A stretch of 60,314 nucleotides of DNA from Nitrosospira multiformis (GTDB lineage: Bacteria; Pseudomonadota; Gammaproteobacteria; Burkholderiales; Nitrosomonadaceae): NCBI RefSeq assembly GCF_003050865.1, contig NZ_QAOK01000021.1, positions 1 to 60,314 of the forward strand, given 5' to 3'. Shown here one piece after another: positions 46,020 to 54,878 of this stretch. A model generated the notes under the pieces. It did not search any database. It had not been told where the DNA came from and worked only from the letters and a program-made list of their open reading frames with translations. A program made the position numbers and the translations under genes. How positions within the stretch are numbered: position 1 is the first letter of the stretch; each line of letters begins with the position of its first letter.

Positions 46020-47525
46020 TCAGAAGTTTTTTACACGAACCCGGTAGTTCAGGGCATTATGACCGCCGGCAGGAACAATCACTTTCCATTCCGCCATATT
46101 CGAAGAAACCCTGCTATGGGCTTGCGATTCCGCTGCCATCTGCCAATCTCCTGGTATCGGTTCCCGCACCGTCACGGTGACAGCTTCTTTACGGGCATTG
46201 CGCAAAAGAATCTCAAATGCGCTTTCGAACGTGCTCCCCTCCCGCGAGTCCTTCAGTCCTTCTCCCGCCAGCCTCCGGAAGTCCGTCTGTTTTCTTTCCA
46301 CTGTTACATCGAATGCATTTCCCGGTTTCAGCCGGATAATTTCCCCTGCAGCCGAATGATCCACCTGATCCTCGCCCACAAACTGGATATGGCCGCGTGA
46401 ATCTTTTTTATACATTCGTACTATTCCGGCAGGCAGGGGAATTCCCAGTCCTTCTCCCTTGTTCCTGAATTCGAGCAATACCACCGGCTTCAGCTTCTGC
46501 CCTATGTCGGCAAATTTCCCCGAGTAATAATAATCGGAACCCGTCAGGACCAGTTCCTTTTTCACCGGTATGCGGGTTGCAGACATCAGCCCCACCTGCC
46601 TGATCTGGTTCTCCGCCAGCGTTATGGGGCAATCCAGGGTATAGAGGTGATATTCAAGCAGCGACTCCTGTTTCAGGTCGGTCGCCTCCACCATCTTTGC
46701 CATGGCCATGGCATGACGCGGCACAGCCGCGCTTTGGCGCCCCTGATTGACATCCCCTGCAACCAGTTGCAAGGCAGCGTTGGGATAGCCTGTTCCACTT
46801 TGATTGGTCACGGTCGCCCAGCCCTGAATATCCGCATGGTCCTCGCGCTCATTCAATTCCACTGCATAATCCGCTCGCCAGGATAACCCCGTTGTCAAAT
46901 AGGAAAGTTCCAGGTCCTGCTCGCCAGCAACCGGGTTGACGAAGGAAATAGCCAGATGGGGCTTGTCCTGTAATCTCTCAGGAACAGCGGGGAAAGCCAA
47001 TCGACCCAGATGAGGATTGCCGACTTCAACACGATCCGCATACTTGAACACCCCGCCGTCATTTGCGGAAAGCACCACTGCGGTTTCCTGCCTTTCCTCC
47101 CCTGTCGCGGGATTCGCGCGAATGACCGTTATTTCCCTGCCAATGTATCGCTCCAGCAGTTTTCCAGGGGTTAATAGATCGAGATCGAAACTCAGTTCCT
47201 GTACGCGAAATCCACGGGAATGAGCCGGATTAAGCAATCGTGCCGTTTCCGGACGTATCTGCCTTGCAACATCGAGCCAGATGAGTTGATTGAAATCGCG
47301 CGCAAGACTAACGCGACGCGTATCTTTTATCAAACCCAGGTTATTGCCATAAATCGTGATGGCAACCTCTTTCTGCTGCGAAGTATCAGCAATTCTTTCA
47401 TCTTTCCCGACAGACAATCCCGCGATGCTGGACGTGGAGAGCAGGATGAAGATCAACCCGCGCCCAAGCGATATCATATGATCCATCAACATTTTCCGCA
47501 TTATGATTTTCGCATAAGTTGTCAT
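46020..47525 (-). CDS. DUF4139-domain exported protein
   Basis: The 501-residue protein has an N-terminal hydrophobic segment that could be a signal peptide (about residues 20-37, LGRGLIFILLSTSSIAGLSV) and a long beta-rich body with the DUF4139 layout: VAITIYGNNLGLIKDTRRVS near the N-terminus, SYLTTGLSWRADYAVEL in the middle and VRMYKKDSRGHIQFVGEDQV later. The biochemical function of this family is unknown. Several in-frame ATG codons lie in the first 17 residues, so the exact start is uncertain. It stands alone between Hsp20 and the glycosyltransferase fusion. Confidence 0.8.
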   Translation of the reverse strand: MTTYAKIIMRKMLMDHMISLGRGLIFILLSTSSIAGLSVGKDERIADTSQQKEVAITIYGNNLGLIKDTRRVSLARDFNQLIWLDVARQIRPETARLLNPAHSRGFRVQELSFDLDLLTPGKLLERYIGREITVIRANPATGEERQETAVVLSANDGGVFKYADRVEVGNPHLGRLAFPAVPERLQDKPHLAISFVNPVAGEQDLELSYLTTGLSWRADYAVELNEREDHADIQGWATVTNQSGTGYPNAALQLVAGDVNQGRQSAAVPRHAMAMAKMVEATDLKQESLLEYHLYTLDCPITLAENQIRQVGLMSATRIPVKKELVLTGSDYYYSGKFADIGQKLKPVVLLEFRNKGEGLGIPLPAGIVRMYKKDSRGHIQFVGEDQVDHSAAGEIIRLKPGNAFDVTVERKQTDFRRLAGEGLKDSREGSTFESAFEILLRNARKEAVTVTVREPIPGDWQMAAESQAHSRVSSNMAEWKVIVPAGGHNALNYRVRVKNF

Positions 47526-47615
47526 GATAGAAAGTGGAGAAAGTAGGCACTCCTACATAGTCTGTTGGCCAGGACCTGTTAAGGCGCAACGCCAGGGGAA
47601 ATGGAAGGCGAGAGG

Positions 47616-50321
47616 CTAACGTAACTGGGAATCGGCTGCCGGGAGACCGCGATAACCCTGTGCAATCCGGTAATATATCCCGCGCAGCGGCTTCCCTTCC
47701 CGCTCGATCTTCAATTCCCTGATCGGGCCAGGCTGCACCAGCAATGGAGTAATGTTATCGTTGCCATCGATGTCATGCTCGAGCTGATGCGTTTTCATTC
47801 CCAACAGAATAATGGGACGATCCGTCGGGGGTACCGAGGGGTACCAGAAATCATACATGGCCGCGCTCTGCAAGAACATGTTGCGTCCACGAATATCCAG
47901 CGGTTCGCTTTTATCGTTATAAAACGATAGGGAACTCGCGACTGACCATTTGCTCATCCCCACTATAAGTGGTTTTTTTCCCGTCTGCTGCTCCACTTCT
48001 GCCGCAAGTCGTTCGACTTCACGCGTGGTTTCGCGCCAGAAGTAGTGTTCGCTGAAACCCACGTAGGGAATGCCGGGAATGCCCAGCACAACGTAATGGA
48101 GTGCCAAGGCATAGAGAAACATACAGACTGCTATGGTTGGTTTCCACGCTGCCCGCAAACGGCTTGCTGCCTTGCTCCAGTTATCTGTCTGGCCCAACAT
48201 CCACCCCATTGCCGGCAGAATCGCCAGCCAGATGGGCGCAGTCCAGTGGAATTTCGGCCAGCCGAACAGGCTGAGCCAGAAAAATACTGCGAGTGGCGCA
48301 ATCGTGAACACCTGCATGAACAGGCGGCGTCTGCGCATCAGGGGGTCGATAGTTCGCTCATGCCGCGCAGCCAACGCCATGAATGCTGCCACGAAACCAA
48401 CCGGTGTCAGGACAAGCAGCATATGAAAGAAAAGCAGGTGCAACGAAAACTTGTTGCCTATTCCCGTCGCGCGCTGGGACTGGTACAAAATGGATGCCCA
48501 GTCGTTCTCCATATTCCAGGCAATAACGGGTGAGAACAGCAATAGCGCAAGTGCTGCCGCAAGATAGGGTTCCGGCCGGCGCAACCAGCGGCGCAAACCA
48601 GGGTCGATCACTACAAACAGCAGTGCTGCAAGGCCCAGTAGCCCCAGCGTGTATTTGGACAAAATACCCAATCCGAAGGCAATACCCATCCCCAGCCAGG
48701 CCCACCGCTGGTCCGCTATCAATGCCCGCTCCATGTAGTACAGGGTAGCGGCCCACGCAGCCATTAATGGAGCATCCGGCGTCATGAGCGTTGCGGTAAC
48801 AAAACCAAAGGGCAGCACGGCCAACAGAAGGACAGACCGGATACCGGTCGATTTGTCGTAGAGATTGCACGAGAGGGCGTATAGATAACCCATTGTAATA
48901 AAGCTGCAGATGAAGGCGCCTATCCGTACACCGAATTCATTGTCACCGAAAATCGAGGTCCCGAGCCATATCAGCCAGGCCACCATGGGCGGATGATCGA
49001 AAAAGCTCAGGTCCATGTGCTGCGCGTAATTCCAGTAGTACGCCTCATCGGGAATCAGTTGCGCTACGCCGATATAGATCAGGCGCAGCAGTACCGCAAA
49101 CGCGATGATTCCGAACGAGGCTACGCGCCAACGGACATCGAGGGAGGGCGGGTTCTGTTTTACCGGAAATACATAGAAAGCGGATCCAATATAATTAATG
49201 CCAGCCGTGGCCGCAATAGCGGGAAAAATCGCCAGCAGTGGCGGCATATGCCAGCCATGGACCAGGAAAGCCAGCACACCTCCACGAGCCAACAATGCGA
49301 ACAGTCCCACCGTCAGAAAGCGCCCGAATTGCCGCCATCGCAAATATCCTTCGTGGTGACTAAGAAAAGACCATTTGGAATTAAGCAAATAATTTACCGA
49401 GGCGGCGACAAAAAAACTGAGGATATGTGCCAGCGCAAGCCCTGCCCCGCCGCTCATAAGCCACTGAAACAGCACTGCATCGACGAAAACACCAAGCAAT
49501 CCTACTGCCGCAAAGCGGCTGGCTGTGCCCATCGAAACGGTACCGCCAGCCAAGGTCATCAGGCGCTGCAAATATGTCCACTGATGTGAAAGCGACAGCT
49601 TCGACGCACCATGCGTCCGATCGCGAAAGCAGATCGGCACTTCCACCACCCGAAGTTTGCCCTGCCCTGCCATGAGCAGCTCGAGCAATATCTTGTATCC
49701 GCGCGCACGTTCCGCAATGATTCCTGACAGTTCATGCCGGAATGCGAAAAATCCGGAGGTTGCATCATTGATGTCACAAAGGGGGCGGGCAAGCCAGCCG
49801 CCGAGGCGGGACAACCACTGCCGGTGCAGCGGCCACCCCTCTGTACTGCCGCCAGGCACGTAACGACTCCCCACTGCGACGTCATGGCTCCCATCCAATA
49901 TGGGGGCAACCAGGGCTGGCAACCGCTCAGGCGGATGGCTCAGGTCCGCATCCATCACAACAATAACATCCCCTCGCGCCGACGCCGCACCCGCCAGAAT
50001 TGAACGCGTGAGATCAGGTTTTTCCCGTCGTTCGATCAATCTTACGTTGCCGCGCTTTTCCCATCTGCGGACCTTTTCCGGCGTTCCATCACGTGAACCA
50101 TCGTCCACAAAGATGACTTCAAAACTTCCCTCCGGCAAATCAAGCGCGGATAGCCTGGTCAATAACGGATCGATGTTGTCGGCCTCGTTCAGTGTGGGAA
50201 CGATTACCGAAAATTGAATGGAGTCCGCGAGGCGGGAGCTTGAAGGACTGGGTGACGTTGAAGGGAAAGAACGCAAAGACAGGAAGCTGGATGCTTCCGT
50301 CGATTTAGATAAAGAACTCAC
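47616..50321 (-). CDS. Three-domain fusion: GT2 polyprenyl-phosphate transferase, GtrA, GT39 transferase
   Basis: The 901-residue protein joins three parts. Residues 36-260 form a GT2 domain of the dolichyl-phosphate-mannose-synthase type (VIVPTLNEADNI, VDDGSRDGTPE, VVMDADLSHPPERLP). Residues about 265-385 are a GtrA-like four-helix membrane domain. Residues about 400-880 form a GT39/ArnT-like integral membrane transferase with the luminal motifs IPDEAYYWNYAQ and FFDHPPMVAWLIW. Together these would load a sugar on a polyprenyl phosphate, flip it and transfer it to a lipid or protein. The first 32 residues are Ser-rich and may be upstream of the true start (the next possible start lies after the GT2 begins, so the track start is kept). 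Acceptor and sugar are unknown. Confidence 0.85.
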   Translation of the reverse strand: MSSLSKSTEASSFLSLRSFPSTSPSPSSSRLADSIQFSVIVPTLNEADNIDPLLTRLSALDLPEGSFEVIFVDDGSRDGTPEKVRRWEKRGNVRLIERREKPDLTRSILAGAASARGDVIVVMDADLSHPPERLPALVAPILDGSHDVAVGSRYVPGGSTEGWPLHRQWLSRLGGWLARPLCDINDATSGFFAFRHELSGIIAERARGYKILLELLMAGQGKLRVVEVPICFRDRTHGASKLSLSHQWTYLQRLMTLAGGTVSMGTASRFAAVGLLGVFVDAVLFQWLMSGGAGLALAHILSFFVAASVNYLLNSKWSFLSHHEGYLRWRQFGRFLTVGLFALLARGGVLAFLVHGWHMPPLLAIFPAIAATAGINYIGSAFYVFPVKQNPPSLDVRWRVASFGIIAFAVLLRLIYIGVAQLIPDEAYYWNYAQHMDLSFFDHPPMVAWLIWLGTSIFGDNEFGVRIGAFICSFITMGYLYALSCNLYDKSTGIRSVLLLAVLPFGFVTATLMTPDAPLMAAWAATLYYMERALIADQRWAWLGMGIAFGLGILSKYTLGLLGLAALLFVVIDPGLRRWLRRPEPYLAAALALLLFSPVIAWNMENDWASILYQSQRATGIGNKFSLHLLFFHMLLVLTPVGFVAAFMALAARHERTIDPLMRRRRLFMQVFTIAPLAVFFWLSLFGWPKFHWTAPIWLAILPAMGWMLGQTDNWSKAASRLRAAWKPTIAVCMFLYALALHYVVLGIPGIPYVGFSEHYFWRETTREVERLAAEVEQQTGKKPLIVGMSKWSVASSLSFYNDKSEPLDIRGRNMFLQSAAMYDFWYPSVPPTDRPIILLGMKTHQLEHDIDGNDNITPLLVQPGPIRELKIEREGKPLRGIYYRIAQGYRGLPAADSQLR

Positions 50322-50717
50322 GTAGCTGCTTTTCTTGTACGAGGACGTGCCACAGTTTCTGCTTGCAATCGATTAATGATAGTTTCACAACATGCGAAAC
50401 ATGCGGAAGCGTAGCACAATTCACGCAAGAACGCCTGAATGCTGAATGATTAAGATGACCGGGAAGCACAAATACCGATAAGAATCACATTTGCTGATTC
50501 CGCCGCACTTTGAAGGTGCAGTTGCGCCCCGTGAAGCCGATACATTCGCTGTAGAGTCCTGATATCCACAAAAATTCCCGCCTTCAACTAATTTGACTCC
50601 GCGGCAGATATGGCGCCGAGCTCACGAATTTTGGCATGCCTTTTCCATATTTCTTAGCGGTATGCTAGTATTAAGTTGGAATTAAATTTTTATTTAATCT
50701 ATTTAAGGGAGGTATCG
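50322..50717. other. Intergenic region before the TIGR04073 gene
   Basis: No gene is visible in these 396 bp between two divergently transcribed genes. The last 50 bp are AT-rich and contain the ribosome-binding site GGGAGG. TTGGCATGCCTTTTCC (about 50632-50647) resembles a sigma-54 -24/-12 element only loosely, lacking the GC at -12. Confidence 0.45.
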
Positions 50718-51167
50718 ATGAAGAATATGTTGAAAACGCTAATGATACTGTCTGCATTATTATTCGTTTCGCCACAAGCAGCGTTTGCACACAGCTATGC
50801 GGAAGGTGTGGGCGACAAGCTTGCGCATGGCCTTGCCAACACGGTCACAGGTATAGGCGAAGTGCCGAAGAACATCATGATAGGAACCAACGAGAAGGGA
50901 CTTGGCTACGGACTTACCGCTGGATTGCTTACAGGTATCGTGCACGGTATTGGCCGCACATTGACAGGTGCGGTAGACCTGGTCACATTTGTCATTCCGA
51001 CCAAGCCCCTTATCTATCCCGACTATATCTGGAAAGACTGGGATAGGGAGACACACTATCATCCTGACTGGAAATTGAGCACGGATGAGCCCAAGGAGAA
51101 ATCCTATCGCCAGCCAGCCGACAGGTCTTATGAGCAGCAGCAGCCTGCGGATCAACGCTATCAGTAA
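50718..51167 (+). CDS. Exosortase system-associated protein, TIGR04073 type
   Basis: The 149-residue protein has a signal peptide (MKNMLKTLMILSALLFVSPQ, cleaved after AAFA) and the TIGR04073 core: KLAHGLANTVTGIGEVPKNI, a glycine-rich hydrophobic stretch (GYGLTAGLLTGIVHGIGRTL) and PTKPLIYPDYIWKDWDRETH. The C-terminus is Gln/Pro/Tyr-rich with two similar QPADR/QQPADQ units. The family is found with PEP-CTERM/exosortase systems; its function is unknown. ATG 50718 follows AAGGGAGGTATCG. Confidence 0.82.
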   Translation: MKNMLKTLMILSALLFVSPQAAFAHSYAEGVGDKLAHGLANTVTGIGEVPKNIMIGTNEKGLGYGLTAGLLTGIVHGIGRTLTGAVDLVTFVIPTKPLIYPDYIWKDWDRETHYHPDWKLSTDEPKEKSYRQPADRSYEQQQPADQRYQ

Positions 51168-51185
51168 TTCCCGCTGCTGTCGCAT

Positions 51186-51223
51186 TCTATAAAAAAGGGG
51201 GCTTCGGCTCCCTTTTTTATAGA
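51186..51223. terminator. Strong bidirectional intrinsic terminator with UUCG loop
   Basis: TCTATAAAAAAGGG (51186-51199) pairs perfectly with CCCTTTTTTATAGA (51210-51223), the stem closing with C(TTCG)G. A-runs and T-runs sit on both sides, so it can work in either direction. It lies 19 nt past the TIGR04073 stop. Confidence 0.9.
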
Positions 51224-51374
51224 AACCAATGTATTTCGGAATAAATGAATGTGCATGCCGCAATTCCTGATCAGCCGCAGCTTCCCTGACACGCCTCAGC
51301 AACCTCCCAAAAGAAAATCCCGGTGTACTCACCGATTCAACTTAGTCGGGTTCAGTCCCCCCTCTAGCCTGCAA

Positions 51375-52444
51375 ATGAAGCATAATATTCTCGCTCGCCG
51401 GCCCAGCGATTTGAATGTCGGCTGGGCACAACGGGTAGTGAACTGTCATTGTTCCCATGTACGGTATCCAGGGTAGATCTGGTTTCTGTCGATATAGGAA
51501 CGACGACACGGGTTCGTATCGCGGTTGAACATGATGGTCCGGGAACGATCTCGCACAAGTGGTTTGTAAAATTACCTTCGCTGGCCTGGCGGCCAAGGCT
51601 GATTACTGCGTTGCCAGGGTTGCTTCATACTGAAACCCGCTTCTACAATGAAACGGCGCAAGCGGTGCCCATTGCCATACCCGGTTTTCTCGCGGGTGAG
51701 AGCAAACCTGGCAAGGGTGCGACGCTGGTTTTGAATGATGTGACTGAATCCGGCGCTACTGCCACCAACCCCGATGATGCACTGACGGCTGATCGCGCCC
51801 CACTTGTCATCAAGCAGTTGGCCCGGCTGCATGCTCGCTTCTGGAACAAATTCGATCTCATGCAGAAATATGCCTGGCTGGCAGGTCCCATACGCCAACT
51901 CGAAGATCACCTGGGGACTGCGCTTGCCGTTCCGCTGATGAAACGGGGGCTCCGACAGGCGGAAAAACTCATACCCTCCCCGCTTCATGCACTCGCTATA
52001 AATTATGCTCGCCAACGCCGGCGCGCCATGCACTTTCTTTCGGGGCGGCCGCAAACACTCGTTCATCATGATTGTCACCCCGGCAACCTGTTCTGGAGCC
52101 AATCTCAACCGGGTCTTCTCGACTGGCAACTCGTGCGTTTTGGCGAAGGCATTGGTGATGTCGCTTATTTTCTTGCTACCGCCCTTACGCCCGAGGTGCG
52201 GCGAAATCATGAGACAACTCTGCTGGCTATCTATGCCGAAGAGCTCACGAACTGTGGTATTGAAAACATTGACAGCGAGACATTGAGGCAGAGATACCGC
52301 GCTCACCTCGTTTATCCGTTCGAAGCAATGGTTGTGTCGCTTGCTGTCGGGGGAATGATAAAACCGGAAACCAACCGCGAACTGATTCGTCGCGTTGCCA
52401 CCGCCGTGAGCGACCTAGATGCTTTTGCGGCAATCCCGCTATAA
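51375..52444 (+). pseudogene. Aminoglycoside-phosphotransferase-like kinase with N-terminal frameshift
   Basis: The long frame (51449-52444) encodes a kinase of the APH/EcKinase-like group: KWFVKLPSLAW, LVLNDVTE, LVHHDCHPGNLFW (catalytic loop with the Brenner-type HDxxxxN) and LLDWQLVRFGEG (metal-binding DxD-like). Its own N-terminus is missing. A second frame, ATG 51375 to a stop at 51476, reads RRPSDLNVGWAQRVVN, typical of the missing N-terminus, and stops just where the long frame takes over. A single frameshift between about 51449 and 51470 would join them. The substrate is unknown. The 3' end is followed by the dispersed repeat. Confidence 0.65.
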
Positions 52445-52464
52445 CCCCATGCAGCTGGAATAAA

Positions 52465-52605
52465 ATTATTGATCCCGGCCAGAAAATACTATGAATCTCG
52501 TCATTCCGGGCCTGACCGGAATCCAGCAAACCGGGATTCAGCCCAAACCAATAATGGCGTGCTTTGAAGTTCAGTGGATACCCGCTTTCGCGGGTATGAA
52601 CTGAA
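52465..52605. repeat. Composite dispersed repeat, copy 2, with extra hairpin
   Basis: Module A (52465-52523) matches 36476-36534 in the same orientation. Module B (52524-52568) is the reverse complement of 36548-36591. Module A contains the hairpin ATTCCGG / CCGGAAT. A third hairpin, ATACCCGC / GCGGGTAT around TTTC (52578-52597), follows and is of the widespread betaproteobacterial CCCGCxTTCGCGGG type. The stretch 52445-52842 between genes holds nothing else that I recognise. Confidence 0.75.
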
Positions 52606-52842
52606 AGAGTTGGTAAATGAAGCTTTAATCCTTTAAACCAGTGACAGCAATCTTTACCAATCTTAGCGATCTATTAGAGCCCTGGTAGAGCCTTGGCTGC
52701 TGATTTATTCCGGGTGGTAGATCGCTATAACCGGAACTCTGCATATTGCGATTTCACTTTTACCGCTCCCTTGTCTCTGGAAATTTACGTTACACTGTCC
52801 GCACTCAGGGCAGCAGTTCAACCCCTCACCCTCCAGAAAATC

Positions 52843-53499
52843 ATGAATGACGATCTCAACAGCAGGCTCGAAGCAATCGATGCAGATTGCGAAAGAGCAG
52901 CGAAAACGGAACTTGATAGACTATTCGAAACAACGTCTTCCTCTGGTGCGACTTCGCGCGGACCATCTCCTCAAGCTGCGGAGGCAATCTGGCTCAGGCT
53001 GATCGGGCGAAAGGAGCAGGAGTTCATACAGGAAATAAGGATTGCGAAACAGAAGACCAGCAGGAGTTCTATGGGCGCGACTGGGGAAGCGAAGTCTGTG
53101 GAGGAGACAATCAATGACCTACTGGCCGATGAACGATACCTCTCGCGCATGCGCGAGTTTTATGCACAGGTGGCTGGGGAAGCAGTCCCGGAAACTTCGC
53201 AAGGGCAAGCAAAGCGCCTGGATCTTATCGATACCACTTATCGAGCGGGAGTCCGAGATGCACTGCGGCGAGCGCGGGAGAGCATTCTCGTTGAACTGAG
53301 CTTGAATCGCGCAAGCAAGGAAGATGAGGCCGCTTTTCTCTCGCAGTGGAAGCAATACTCGACCCTGAGTCCCTGGCGAGCAATCTGGACAATCGTCCTG
53401 CTAAGCTTGACGTCATATCTTATTGCATTCATCATTGCCAGCGAGGCGTTCAGAGCACTACTGGAACGCTTTGGCTGGTCTACCGGGACGGGGATGTGA
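52843..53499 (+). CDS. Unrecognised C-terminally membrane-anchored protein
   Basis: From ATG 52843 the product has 218 residues. The first about 180 are charged and mostly helical (MNDDLNSRLEAIDADCERAA, RKEQEFIQEIRIAKQKTSRS, TYRAGVRDALRRARESILVE), likely coiled coil. A single transmembrane helix follows at about residues 181-201 (WRAIWTIVLLSLTSYLIAFI), then a short tail, so it looks like a tail-anchored inner-membrane protein. The frame extends upstream to 52693, but that part overlaps the repeat-flanking region and looks non-coding. No family was recognised. Confidence 0.6.
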   Translation: MNDDLNSRLEAIDADCERAAKTELDRLFETTSSSGATSRGPSPQAAEAIWLRLIGRKEQEFIQEIRIAKQKTSRSSMGATGEAKSVEETINDLLADERYLSRMREFYAQVAGEAVPETSQGQAKRLDLIDTTYRAGVRDALRRARESILVELSLNRASKEDEAAFLSQWKQYSTLSPWRAIWTIVLLSLTSYLIAFIIASEAFRALLERFGWSTGTGM

Positions 53500-53572
53500 A
53501 AATAGTCTACGGAATCCTGCATAACCGGATCAACCCCGAGCGATATCGATTCCCTTCCAACTGCGAGCGCCG

Positions 53573-54070
53573 CTACATTCCATTCAAATCCTGAATTGCG
53601 TCGAGAACCATTCCGGTTCCCATCGCAATCAGTAGTATATCGGCCGCAACTCGAACGTAACGATAACCCGGGCCGGGATTCCCTAATTGCTGCAGTAAAA
53701 CGGGAGGCAAGTCATAAAAAACAACCTCGCGGGGTAACGGATAACCCGTTCTCCATCTCTTCGCCTGTCCCGGAGGCATGCAGCCGTTATATTGTTTTGC
53801 CAAGCCGGGGGGACAGTGGCCACGTTGAAAACGTGGTGCATAATAGTTGTGAGCAATGGCGCGCTGGCGGTCATCAAAGTAGTAATGACCATGGCTGGTG
53901 CCACCTCTATGGTTTTTCCCGTCCTTGCCTTTGTTCCACTTTTTTCCTTCGTGACCGTGCCGACCAGGATGACCGTCATCTCTCCACTTTTCAGCCGATA
54001 CAGGCGGGGAGGACAAAAACATCGAGAGCGCAAAAGCCGGAGCCAGGAATGCCAGGACTATTTTTTGCAT
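53573..54070 (-). CDS. RcnB/CigR-like small exported protein
   Basis: The 165-residue product has a signal peptide (MQKIVLAFLAPAFALSMFLS, cleaved after VSA), a His/Gly/Lys-rich low-complexity region (about residues 28-60) and then the RcnB-like block GHCPPGLAKQYNGCMPPGQAKRW with PGYRYVRVAADILLIAMGTGMVLD. RcnB-family proteins are periplasmic and linked to metal (Ni/Co) homeostasis in E. coli; here that role is only suggested. ATG 54070 is used because the signal peptide starts there; the open frame continues upstream to 54241. Confidence 0.7.
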   Translation of the reverse strand: MQKIVLAFLAPAFALSMFLSSPPVSAEKWRDDGHPGRHGHEGKKWNKGKDGKNHRGGTSHGHYYFDDRQRAIAHNYYAPRFQRGHCPPGLAKQYNGCMPPGQAKRWRTGYPLPREVVFYDLPPVLLQQLGNPGPGYRYVRVAADILLIAMGTGMVLDAIQDLNGM

Positions 54071-54117
54071 AATTATTCGGGAAATCACAAATTTTGCGAT
54101 ATGAAAGCTCGCACGGA

Positions 54118-54741
54118 TCAATTCTCGAGCCAACTGTCCAGTCTCGCGCGGAAATCCTCGAATGAACAATAGCCTCTGGTCAATACCGGGTAATCCGTAC
54201 CCTTCTGCCCAACCACAGCGGGAAACCCGTGCACGCCCCACTGGCGAACCTTTTTAAAATGGCCAAGCGTCAATTCCTTTACGGCTTCAGATTCGAATAC
54301 CTGAGAGAAAAGCCGCGCATCCAATCCTGCAACAACAGCCAATCGTTCCAGTACCTCTTGCCGGGTCACATCCTGTTGATCGACATAAAACGCAGACTGA
54401 ATGGTCTTGAGAAATGGGAATACGACATCAGGACTGATGCGGAAAGCAGCGACAACTGCACGGCTTGCAGGCTCCGTATCGTAGATAAAGCCCTCCGGCA
54501 TTGCGCCTTCGAAGCTGAACGGCTGTCCTGTCGCACGCTGCACGGCATGCCAGTGATGGAGGATTTCCTCACGCTGTTGAGGAGGCATGGGAGTTTTGGT
54601 CCCGGCACGCAGTCCGCCCAGCAACAACTCCATCCTTAGGGAATCGCCATACTCCTGCCGGATTCTCTCGATCACCGGCGAAAATCCCCAGCACCAGGAA
54701 CACATCGGGTCGGCGACATACCAGAGAATCTTTTCGTTCAT
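54118..54741 (-). CDS. DsbA-family thioredoxin-fold protein (FrnE-like)
   Basis: The 207-residue protein starts with a beta strand and the CxxC motif in YVADPMCSWCWGFSPVIERI (about residues 8-27), followed by a DsbA-type helical insert and the closing cis-Pro region (HGFPAVVGQKG). There is no signal peptide, so it is cytosolic, as are the FrnE/DsbA-like oxidoreductases of this group. Its partner is unknown. It is in the same orientation as the RcnB-like gene, 47 bp upstream of it. Confidence 0.88.
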   Translation of the reverse strand: MNEKILWYVADPMCSWCWGFSPVIERIRQEYGDSLRMELLLGGLRAGTKTPMPPQQREEILHHWHAVQRATGQPFSFEGAMPEGFIYDTEPASRAVVAAFRISPDVVFPFLKTIQSAFYVDQQDVTRQEVLERLAVVAGLDARLFSQVFESEAVKELTLGHFKKVRQWGVHGFPAVVGQKGTDYPVLTRGYCSFEDFRARLDSWLEN

Positions 54742-54878
54742 GAGGGTAACAGGCGAGATCGCTTCGACTGACTGGGTTCAGGGAAGCATATTCTAATCGC
54801 TCTGAACCGCCACGCGTACTTTTCCGGCTGAATGCCCTTTGCCCCTTTGACAGAAAGGGGCCGGGGAAAGAAGCCGCC

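Noticed and set aside
50632-50647. Sigma-54 promoter before the TIGR04073 gene
   Set aside because: Only the -24 GG half fits; the -12 GC is missing, so it was not called as a promoter.
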